From assembly GCA_025331435.1 (NCBI GenBank), contig JAIWNI010000261.1:1-15543 (forward strand): a stretch of 15,543 nucleotides of DNA, in the 5' to 3' direction. The first letter of the stretch is position 1; each line of letters starts with the position of its first letter. Shown piece after piece: positions 8,448 through 15,543 of the stretch. The position numbers and the translations under genes were made by a program. This stretch comes from Choanephora cucurbitarum (taxonomy: Eukaryota > Mucoromycota > Mucoromycetes > Mucorales > Choanephoraceae). The notes under the pieces are model-generated. The model was not told where the DNA came from, searched no databases, and saw only the letters and a program-made list of their open reading frames with translations.

Positions 8448-9792
8448 TTCATGAGTTAAGTGTCTAAGTTCTGTGTCAGAACGTAAAAATAGGGACAAAG
8501 TGGTCAAAATTCCGTTCCATAACCCTAATATGGAAAGACACATCTCAAAATCTTCTGTCCGTGTCTGTAGTTACACATCATTTTCTTTTTTGGTTGCGAA
8601 ATGAAAGACAGTTCCCTTTTGTAGTTACTTTTTCACTTTGTACCGCAAAAATTGTTGAGTTTAGTTCAGCTTCATACTTATTCAAGTGCCTAAAGACTTT
8701 TCCACTTTCCAGCGTCATCAACCTGTCTTACAATTTTTACATTTTTAGCCTCTATTTTGTTAGAATATTACAAAAAAATCAAGAGGCGGTACAAAAGCAA
8801 GAGAAAAGGAAACCATTTGGCTGGGAATAAAGCAGTAGTTATACCAGCAGATCAGTGAACTTTTTTTTTTTGGAAAAATGAAGAAGTTGACTTTTGCGCT
8901 TTCTTAACCATGTAACAACTTTTATTTTTTACTCTTTCTTTTACTTGTATTTTTTATTTTTATTATTTGGGTTTCTCACAAAGACGTTCGCTGATACAAC
9001 AAGGTAGGCAATTAGATAGTCTTTTGTTTTAGCGTATAACTGAATCTAGCGCATGTAGTTTCCAATGTTTCGCTTTGTATCCTTGGAAGGCCCGGGTCAA
9101 TAAACCCAAGAAGTTTTTCAACAGTTCAAGGTAACTAATAAATAACAGTAAAATCTTTAAAGACCTATCGCTAAATTATTATATCAGCTTTAGTTATTCT
9201 AACGGTTGGTCGACACAGAGATTATGCTTTAAGGTAAGGTAAGGTAAGCGAAATCGGTCCTTTTTGTTTAAACTAGTATTCGAATCTTGATGCATATAGA
9301 GCCTTATCCAACAGTGAGCAGCCTAAGTAAGTTATATACCGTATATCTTCAGAATCATTACTAACTATTTGATGTGTAGTCGTCGCATATCTACAACCTT
9401 TCTTTACTGTGTCTCTTGCTTTCTTGTCGTGGTACTTAAGCATATCGTTGTAATATTCAACAGCCTAAAGCTATTGCACCCCTTGTGTACTGGGCTGCAA
9501 CCACCCTGCTCAATTGCATTTCAAACGCATCATAGAATTAATTTTATTATAAATAACTTTTGAAAATAAAAGCCAACCATCAAACAATCCAATCAAAAAA
9601 TCGTTCTAAATAATTCTATAAACCGTATTGAGTTTAAAGAAATAAAGCACAAGAGTTCAAATACGTTTGCGCTATTCAAAATTAAGGTTTGGCTGTTTTT
9701 TTTCTGTACAACTCTGGACAAGGACAACCTAATAATTTTGTCCGTGTTGACAAGTTAACTACACGGACAAATGAAACACGTAACGCTAGTTG
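8448..9792. other. Interior of the CACTA-like element, no gene recognised
   Basis: About 1.35 kb. The longest open frame (8561-8830 on plus, 89 codons) is Phe/Leu-rich and starts at a GTG; I see no transposase motif in it. A short AAGGT tandem (three and a half copies, 9231-9248) and T-rich runs near 8860-8960 are the only structure. Confidence 0.5.
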
Positions 9793-9816
9793 TCCGTGTC
9801 AAATTTTTTATCGGTG
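9793..9816 (-). repeat. Right terminal inverted repeat of the CACTA-like element
   Basis: TCCGTGTCAAATTTTTTATC then GGTG, followed by TGA (9817-9819). Just inside it a hairpin pairs GTCCGTGT and ACACGGAC around GACAAGTTAACT (about 9751-9776). Confidence 0.8.
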
Positions 9817-9869
9817 TGAATTACATCAAAAAATGTTATCAGCTACTGGAAACTGAAAAAGCTTTGAAG

Positions 9870-9914
9870 CTCATCTGAAATAAATAAGAGAATTTTCAGA
9901 TATAAAATATCTGA
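9870..9914. repeat. Subterminal palindromes at the left of the tnp2 element
   Basis: ATCTGAAA and TTTTCAGAT face each other across about 14 nt, and TCAGATATAAAATATCTGA (9896-9914) is an inverted repeat with a short loop. They use the same TCTGAA half-site as the right-end array at 14646-14790, so both flanks of the element share a binding-site vocabulary. Confidence 0.6.
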
Positions 9915-10058
9915 AATTATTTAAGTGCCTTTCGTCTGTGACAATTGGGAATTTGTAAAAAGATGTGAAAATGTCTATTTAATGGATATAATTTTTTGGT
10001 AGTCTAAAGATATAAGCAGCAAGAAAAAGGTGTAGAAAGGGATAAATGAAGAGCTGGA

Positions 10059-12742
10059 TTAAGTAAATGTAAACATGTTTTCAGGTTGAGGGGATCCTAT
10101 TTCAAGACTAGAGCGCTTCATTTCAGGCCAAAAGAAATACATCCTGTTGTTGAATTCATCCAGCTGGCAGCACGACTTCATCATGACAACAGGATTGATT
10201 AGGTTGGAGGCAGGGATTACCTCGAGTAAGGTGCTGTGATAAACTTCTTCCATGTTTGCGTGAAGATTGCCATCGCAGAAAGGAATACCGGCAGGAGAAA
10301 CGGAAACATGTTGGAAAAGCTGGATGAGACAAAAAGAGTTTTGAGGGCTGGTCTCAGATTGCTGATGAGTGAACAGCAGCAGACACTTTGCCAGACAAGG
10401 AGTGGAGGTGTACTTAGAATGAACTAAGACATAATCCGATCTACGCTTGCGGTTTTTAGGTGGTCTTAAATGGCTGCTGTACACACTTTTGTGGTTTGCT
10501 TTTACTGATCGATAATAACGGATTGTTGGTTGCAAGTCAGCAGGCATAACACCAATGGCCTCAGAAAGAAGTTCTTGTAATCTTTGTTTCTTGAAAGCTT
10601 CGATTTTTGCTTCTGCAGAAGTAAAAGCATCAAGATCAGTTTGATCAGTTTCATTTGAGTACGACAGCGTACTTCTAGCCAGAAAGTTGTTGTAAGCCTC
10701 GTTGATTAGAATGTTTTCTGCATTAGCTTCAACATCTACCGGAGAACGGATCGACTTCTTCAACCTCTGGATACGTCGTTCTAACGCGTTACAGCTGATC
10801 TGCTGCAAACCTACTTCTTCGGCAACTTGTACTAAATGACTAAGATAGTGCTGATTCACTGTGAAATCAGAACCATCCAAGTTTTCGACAAGGAAGCGAT
10901 GCCAATCTTGGATCGAAAATTCAAGGGAAACAAGCTCGTGCAAATCAATTTTGCGTTGCGATGCAATAGCAGCAATCTTTGAGATAGTGTATAAGGCATC
11001 CACACATTTGTCAACATGTTCTAAGCTGGGCCCATTTTTCTTTTCGCTGTTTTGAACGTAAAGCGGTTCTACAACAACAACCGTAGGTAATACATATTGT
11101 AAAAACATAGCCCAGTCCACACCACGCAATCTTTGTTTAGGACTAAAAAAATTTTTTGGATTCACCTTCAAAATTGAGCGGCAGAGAAAGGGCTTGTTCG
11201 TTTATGATCAAAGAGATCGTAGTTTGATACCTTGGCTTGAGTTCCAAGACAGAACCTTTTCTAGGTATGAACCCTTTAATTTGCTTGGCAATGTTCAGGT
11301 TGAAAAGATGGAATATATCCAAACCAAGAAACATGACAGAGGCAAATGCCTTCAACTTCCGGAAGCAAGACTTCTTTTTAATGCCATGCTTGACATCCCT
11401 TTCTTATAGTTTTCAATGGTTCTTTGGCGGCAAAGGTCATTTGGTTGATTTGAGGCTTTACCAAGATGGCCCAATTTAAACGGCCGGATCATACAGAAGC
11501 GGCAAGGGAAGTAAGAAGTGAGGTCGGCCAAATGATTGAGCTCAGATACAACAGGATTACCACCTTAAGAGATAATCAAGTGAACCTTGAAACTGTAAGT
11601 CTTTCTCTCAATGGTGACAACCATACCTTCATTTTCCAGCTCTTGAAGTTTTTGCAGCATATGAAACAAGTCACTATAAATGTTCCTATTCTTGGGCAAG
11701 CAGGCAACGTCAATCACATTCTCCTTCTTGTATATATTTTTTTGAATTAGCTGTCCATGTAATCGGCTTTTTTATGTGTATTTCTTGTACGTACCTTTCA
11801 TTTTCAGGCAAGTACAATATTTGGAGTATGACAATTACTAAGTCTTTTTGGCCGTATTCTTGAGGTCTGAAGCCATCAACAAGAAGGCCAAGAGCCAAAT
11901 CGTATTTGCCCTTAAAAAGACCGACTTCGTCAATCAACTTTTGGACGAACGTGCCCTGGAAATACTTTGAAATGGGATTTCCATCTGACTTGTTGGCGTC
12001 ATCCACAAAAGAGGTGCTTTTGAACAACGAAGCAAGCTGAGGTGCTATCTCCAGCTGCTTGTGTGTTCTTCTTGCCTTTCCTCTTTTGTCAAAGCGGTTT
12101 TCAAAGCATACAGGACATTTTTTAGTTGCTTTGTTTCTGAAGCAGTAACATCCGTTGATACAGATGTCATACTTGTTCGTCTTGACAACTGTTTGCTTCT
12201 TACTGATAGCTGAGGCACGATACGAAGAAATGATCTCAGGATGGCCTAAAAGTACTCTGTTTAGCCGAATATTTAATCAACACAATCTGCTTTTCGTTAC
12301 CAGGATGATGCTTCTTGTACCATTGAATCAGATCAATGACAGTTCTTTTACGCACATTTCCTTCCTTCATTATTTCATGGAATTCTTTATTCTTCAAATC
12401 CAAGACTTGTACTTCCTCTTCTTTGTCAGGCAAGACATAATGTCTTTTGACCTTGCTGAAGTCAATGATTTCATCTTCATCAACCCATTCATCCAAATCG
12501 CCTTCGGACAAACAATGTCCTTCATCGAATCCATCGTCAATTGTCTCCATACAATCAGAGCTCAAGTTGGTTTCGTCGCTTTAAATGTTAAGCTTCTGTT
12601 TTTTGATGATCAACTCGCGGATAGAGTCTTCATCGCTGCTGCTGTCATCGACACAAGACTGTAAATGTGCAGAGAACTTGTTGTTCATAATCCATTTTCC
12701 ACAGTATTTGCATTCGCGCTTTTGCTTGTTGTAGGTGCTCAT
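10059..12742 (-). pseudogene. tnp2-type (CACTA/Plavaka-like) transposase, decayed
   Basis: Catalyses excision and insertion of its element. From ATG at 12742: a C2HC zinc finger (CKYCGKWIMNNKFSAHLQSC); an acidic linker; a cysteine pair motif typical of tnp2 (CINGCYCF...KKCPVC); then the nuclease core with D in LLVDGFRP (11875-11877), D in FLGLDIFHLF (11317-11319), the RGVDWAMFLQYVLPT stretch (11126-11082), and E in CNALERRI (10779-10781). These match the three acidic positions expected of CACTA-type transposases. A CRFC motif lies near 11500. Damage: TAA at 12581-12583, a frame change near 12245, TAA at 11565-11567, and frame changes near 11365 and 11150. One intron (11727-11790) is clear. 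About 870 residues once, in line with the family. Start chosen because the zinc finger follows at once and the shared promoter region begins there. Confidence 0.88.
11727..11790 (-). other. Intron (64 nt) in the tnp2 transposase
   Basis: Donor GTACAA after LPENERY, acceptor ATACAAG before KENVIDVACLPKNRN, in phase 0, with AGCTAAT as likely branch site about 19 nt upstream. The neighbouring GTACGT four bases earlier would break the frame. Splicing bypasses the TGA at 11710-11712. Confidence 0.75.
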
Positions 12743-13243
12743 TTTGAAACTTATCGAAGAAAGAAGAAACCGATATCAAGTTATTTGCTCTGACGAGTAA
12801 TTTATTTCATCGTTGCACATAAATTTCAGGAACAAATTACAAATGCTATATAAAGAACAACGATGACTTCCAAAGTCAGATTGATGATCGTAAATAGTGC
12901 ATAGGAATCACTTCGCTATTAACTTGACTCCATTACACTTGAGCTGCTATATTTGATTTTTATCAAAGCGTGTAACTAACTGATCATCATTTTATTCATA
13001 CTACTTGAAGTTGCGTTTTTTGTTGTATATAAGCCATACTGAGAACAATAACAGTTTTCAAAGTCAGATTAGTCATCACAACATTGATATATATGGTTAT
13101 ATTAATCCGTCAGTTCCACACGTTCTAAGGGAAAACAAACAAAGAGTACGTTGTCATCAATCTTATGGAAAAGTCTTTTTTGGCCTTTTTGCTTCAATTC
13201 AGTGATCGTAACCTCAAAGACTTTTACTTCCTAAAAAACTAAA
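12743..13243. promoter_or_regulatory. Shared divergent promoter region with a duplicated TATA block
   Basis: Lies between the start of the transposase (minus, 12742) and of the accessory gene (plus, 13244). Two copies of one block lie in the same orientation: TATATAA at 12847 followed by AGAACAACGATGACTTCCAAAGTCAGATT (given here as AGAACAA, then CAAAGTCAGATT at 12871-12882), and TATATAA at 13026 followed, after a 9-nt insertion, by AGAACAA and CAAAGTCAGATT (13059-13070). The 13026 TATA is about 218 bp before the plus ATG. Read on minus, 12847-12855 gives CTTTATATA about 105 bp before the transposase ATG. Confidence 0.55.
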
Positions 13244-14614
13244 ATGCAAATTACCGAACAATACTTTGAAGCAATTAGAAATGCCGTTGAGTCTATGCAC
13301 AACGAAACCAGTTCAATAAGGCTTCACATTAGCAAAATTGACAATATTGAATCTATTTTAGATAGAATGGATGCTCGAATGCAAAGAATTGATGGACAGA
13401 CTTCAACAGCTTGAAAGTTCGTCTGTTCCTGAACCAGCTACTGCTCGCATCGAGACTTCCCGTGTAATTAGCTCACCCACGGTCGTTACTGAAGATGGCA
13501 AGATTAGAGCAAAAAAACTAAACGTAGATGATGTCAAAGACGTACTCAAAACTTTTGACATCAATCTTCACCAGACAAGCATTAACCAGCTTTACATGTC
13601 AATTCGCAAGATATGCTACGGTAGAGCCAACAGTATCATCAGAAAAACTTATAATGGCGTTGCACCTAATCGGGGAGATGTTGGCTTGAATATCAAGAAG
13701 TCCGCCGTTATAAAAGCCAGCCAAAGAATTATGAACGAGTTTCATATTGACCTTTTTATTTGTGATGAAGACTGGGCTGTAAGTTTCTTATTACACAAGT
13801 CTTACAGTAACATAGTCAATCATATCAAAGGAAAAGGGAAAACAAGGTACGTACTTGAGGTTACATTAAGTGTTATAATAACCATCATCTTTAGTGAGAC
13901 AGCACAAAAAGAAGTTTCAGTTGCTGCTTCAGAGGAAAGTAGCGATGGGCTTGAAGATGGCGAAGACATAGCCGACGAGATGAAGATAGAAGATGCCGTA
14001 GAAGAAGAAGACGACTTTGGCTCTGACACCGAAGAAGATATGGAGATGGCTCCTCCTTCTCAAAAGAGAAAAACGACAAAGGTATACAAACTAATAAATA
14101 GTCATTCAGGTAGCGAACGTACTAATTCAAACTGTATAAGCCTAAAGATGCCTCTATGTCCAGTTCCTCTCTTGCCTCTTTTGCTCCTTCTCCTTCTTCT
14201 TTTTTTTCTGCTCCTGCTTCTGTCTCATACCTCAATTCTTCTGTTCTCTCTTTACCTGCCCTTGCTTCTACTTCCTCCCCGGCTTCTGTTCGTGGTTTTT
14301 CTTTTGCTTCGCCTATGGACTCCTCTTTCTCTTCTTCTGTTTTCTCTGTTCCTGACCTTGGTTCTACCTCCATTCTTGCTCCTGCTCCTGCTACTTCTAA
14401 GGCTACTTCTAAGGCTAATACTACTAAGCGCGTTCCTGCCAGAAAGGCTACAACCAGGCCAAAAAATGTTTCCAGAGTATCTAAAAACAATAAAAACAAC
14501 GATACACATTATTTGCAACAGAACTATATCTTACACATAGAATGCACAATGGTATCTATGAGAAGCTCTAATTACATCTACAAACATACAGAAGTAAATT
14601 CATTCTGGCTTTGA
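13244..14614 (+). CDS. Accessory protein of the tnp2 element: coiled coil, acidic middle, Ser/Pro-rich basic tail
   Basis: Function unknown. From ATG at 13244 the first 50 residues form an amphipathic coiled coil (MQITEQYFEAIRNAVESMHN ... DRMDARMQRIDG). The frame then ends at 13412, but the frame one base over continues the heptads (LQQLE) and runs on, so there is one extra base between about 13372 and 13411. Next comes a globular part (DGKIRAKKLNVDDVKDVLKT to about 13840) rich in helices, then an acidic stretch (EESSDGLEDGEDIADEMKIE and on), KRK basic residues, a long Ser/Ala/Pro tail and a Lys/Arg-rich end (KRVPARKATTRPK). Two introns (13847-13894, 14082-14140) join in frame; spliced length is 1,264 nt, i.e. 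420 codons plus stop and one surplus base. The last 40 residues after about 14490 look random. Divergent from the transposase with a shared promoter, so it probably helps transposition (DNA binding or oligomerisation), which is inference. An alternative start at 13371 would avoid the frameshift but lose the coiled coil. Confidence 0.7.
13847..13894 (+). other. Intron 1 (48 nt) of the accessory gene
   Basis: Donor GTACGT, acceptor CTTTAG, with AATAACC as possible branch site. Phase 2. The length is a multiple of three and contains no stop, so the retained form stays open and would insert 16 mostly hydrophobic residues. Confidence 0.65.
14082..14140 (+). other. Intron 2 (59 nt) of the accessory gene
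   Basis: Donor GTATAC, branch TACTAAT (14120-14126), acceptor GTATAAG. Phase 0. Joins KRKTTK to PKDASMSSSS and so leads into the Ser/Pro-rich tail; the unspliced frame is a run of Leu that is the out-of-frame reading of that tail. Confidence 0.75.
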
Positions 14615-14645
14615 GAGGAAGCATATCTCTTATTTCCCTCAATTT

Positions 14646-14790
14646 GATCTGAAAATCAGATATTGTTCTCTCTTAATGCGCTTAATTAGATCTGAAATTC
14701 AGATCCTGTTTTCTGATAATTCACTCAATTTGATCTGAATTTCAGATCCTGGTCTCTGAAAAACGAGCTTTTCAGATGAAAAATCTCTGA
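14646..14790. repeat. Array of palindromic sites at exact 43-bp spacing
   Basis: GATCTGAAAATCAGAT starts at 14646, GATCTGAAATTCAGATC at 14689, GATCTGAATTTCAGATC at 14732, and a degenerate GATGAAAAATCTCTGA at 14775. Each start is 43 bp from the last. The second and third are perfect 17-nt palindromes around one central base. Their place just inside the right end of the element marks them as probable transposase binding sites. Confidence 0.85.
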
Positions 14791-14801
14791 AATTTCAGAC
14801 G

Positions 14802-14829
14802 GATTTCAGTTCAAATTCAGATCGTTTTT
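14802..14829 (-). repeat. Right terminal inverted repeat of the tnp2 element
   Basis: On minus reads AAAAACGATCTGAATTTGAA and then CTGAAATC, matching the left end. It directly adjoins the 43-bp-spaced palindromes. Confidence 0.55.
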
Positions 14830-14845
14830 AATCACAGTGGAACAA

Positions 14846-15543
14846 ATGGAGTTACACGAACAGCGTATGTCTTCATTAACAGATGTGTGTGTAGGATATA
14901 CTAATCTGAAAACTTATCTTATAGCCTCCAGCGTTCCTGACGTATCAACCCCATTTGACATGTCCATTTGCATCCCTAAGAATGTCTTCACTCCTGTTGA
15001 AATTCTTAGCTTCATGTTCTTAAACACTTGTGGAGAAACAGGTAGCAGTGTCAATGATGCCAATGATTTCTTCTACTTTGTTAATCATGCTTTGAAGGAG
15101 CTTGGAGGTAAGAGTGTTAAACTTAGAACTGATGAATGTACATACTTACATATTTTGTCTTAAAACACAGGCCGTGGTAAGATCAACAGCAACAAAGCAG
15201 CATTGGCTCTCGCCAAGCGTGAAATGTCCTTTTCACCTGTTGTAGAATACGAAACCTGCGCAAGAGGTTGTTATCTGTTTGATGTTGACGACGACCAAAA
15301 CCTGATATCTTGTCCCATATGCGACACCGAGCGAAATGCATCTAAGAAGACATACACCAAGTATGTGTCTATTGCACGAAAAATTGCTCAACTCTTGGCT
15401 GTCGATTCCAAGCAAGACGAATTGATGTATCGTCATCGTGAATTTGAGAACAGCATGCATGATGAAGACGAAATTTTTGACATTTTCTGTGGTGATATGT
15501 ACAAGACCATGAAGCGACAAGAAGCCTTCAGACTTCCTCTTGA
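14846..15543 (+). CDS. Second tnp2-type transposase, 5' part, runs off the window
   Basis: Start taken at ATG 14846 (MELHEQRMSSLTDVCVGYTN); a TTTTTAATCACAG before 14838 could instead be a splice acceptor with the true start further upstream. After about 87 codons a 63-nt intron (15108-15170) leads to an exon open to the window end. It contains YETCARGCYLFDVDDDQN and SCPICDTERN, the CxxxC...CxxC pattern of tnp2 transposases, then a KYVSIARKIAQLLAV helix and DIFCGDMYKTM, the same order as HKQLEIAPQLASLF and YFQGTFVQKL in the transposase at 12742-10059. Sequence between the two is clearly different outside these motifs, so they are separate subfamilies. No stop or frameshift is seen in about 210 codons, unlike every other large frame in the window. 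The catalytic residues lie beyond the window. Confidence 0.8.
15108..15170 (+). other. Intron (63 nt) in the second tnp2-type transposase
   Basis: Donor GTAAGA, branch-like AACTGATGA (15127-15135), acceptor AAAACACAG. Phase 1, joining ELG to GRGKINSNKAALALAKREM. Without it the frame stops at 15161-15163. Confidence 0.8.

Larger units (their letters stand above)
8424..9816. mobile_element. CACTA-like non-autonomous DNA transposon nested in the tnp2 element, 1,393 bp
   Basis: The left end CACCGATTAAAATTTGGACA and right end (inward) CACCGATAAAAAATTTGACA are inverted copies over 24 bp, both running into CACGGA. The same trinucleotide TGA lies outside at 8421-8423 and 9817-9819. CAC/GTG termini and 3-bp duplication fit the CACTA (EnSpm/CMC) group; a Harbinger-type element is less likely because its duplication is usually TWA. 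Further TCCGTGT motifs in both orientations occur inside each end (8557-8564, about 9752-9770). No transposase is inside, so it depends on one supplied elsewhere. Confidence 0.8.
8379..14830. mobile_element. tnp2-type (CACTA/Plavaka-like) DNA transposon with two divergent genes, about 6.45 kb
   Basis: Inverted ends: left (8380-8407) and the complement of 14802-14829 align over about 28 bp with 3-4 mismatches and two one-base gaps (AAAAATCGTCTAAAATTGAT versus AAAAACGATCTGAATTTGAA, both then reading CTGAAATC). Both flanks carry further ATCTGAA/TTCAGAT palindromes. Between them are the tnp2 transposase on minus and an accessory gene on plus. The left end is split by a nested 1.4-kb element. No target duplication is visible: the left flank is Ty3 gag and the right flank a second transposase gene, so one side may have been rearranged after insertion. 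End positions are good to a few bases at best. Confidence 0.6.

Noticed and set aside
8561..8830. 89-codon plus-strand frame in the CACTA-like element
   Set aside because: Starts at GTG, hydrophobic and low complexity, no transposase motif.
9262..9290. TTCGAATC resembling a tRNA B box
   Set aside because: No matching A box, acceptor stem or anticodon arm around it.
12155..12664. 169-codon plus-strand frame starting like a signal peptide (hydrophobic run after MIQMSYLF)
   Set aside because: It is the antisense of the tnp2 transposase zinc-motif and acidic-linker exons, which carry clear family motifs.
13767..13795. GTAAGT...TTACAG in the accessory gene as an extra intron
   Set aside because: Only 29 nt, too short to splice, and the frame is open and protein-like through it.
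14122..14499. 125-codon minus-strand Glu/Ala/Arg-rich frame
   Set aside because: Antisense of the Ser/Ala/Pro tail of the accessory protein; the composition is an artefact of repeated TCT and GCT codons.

Overview
The window looks like a transposon graveyard from a filamentous fungus, most likely an early-diverging one of the Mucoromycota type. The evidence is AT-rich DNA, short GT-AG introns of 48-82 nt that restore reading frames, a Ty3/gypsy chromovirus-type polyprotein with a chromodomain, a pogo-family DNA transposon, and two tnp2-type (CACTA/Plavaka-like) transposases. The lineage is an inference from protein style, not from a marker gene. I see no rRNA, tRNA or CRISPR and no recognisable housekeeping gene.

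Left part (1-5950): after about 1.5 kb with no recognisable gene (one weak LTR-like block at 202-439) there is a degraded, intron-containing gene of unknown family on the minus strand (5733 to 1492). A 2,952-bp pogo-like transposon (2012-4963) sits inside its coding sequence. The element has C-rich terminal repeats, a TA target duplication and a minus-strand DDD transposase that carries a frameshift and an in-frame stop. Removing the element and one TA rejoins the host reading frame exactly.

Middle (5951-8378): the 3' half of a Ty3/gypsy polyprotein (RNase H tail, integrase, GPY/F-like module, chromodomain), broken by several stops and frameshifts, then a probable 182-bp LTR. Next comes a separate gag/protease-side fragment with an 8-copy 12-bp tandem repeat. 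The order (pol, LTR, gag piece) shows at least two retroelement fragments.

Right part (8379-14830): a probable 6.45-kb tnp2-type DNA transposon. Its left end carries a nested 1,393-bp CACTA-like non-autonomous element (8424-9816, TGA target duplication). The large element has two divergent genes: a decayed tnp2 transposase on minus (12742 to 10059) that keeps the three presumed catalytic acidic residues, and a coiled-coil, acidic and Ser/Pro-rich accessory protein on plus (13244-14614). They are separated by a 500-bp shared promoter region holding a duplicated TATA-containing block. Its right end has palindromes spaced at exactly 43 bp.

Far right (14846 to window end): the 5' part of a second, divergent tnp2-type transposase, open and cleanly spliced over all visible sequence. 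It starts only a few bases beyond the presumed end of the previous element. It is the only gene in the window without visible damage. The relative order of events that can be read is: unknown gene, then pogo into it; tnp2 element, then CACTA-like element into its terminal repeat.
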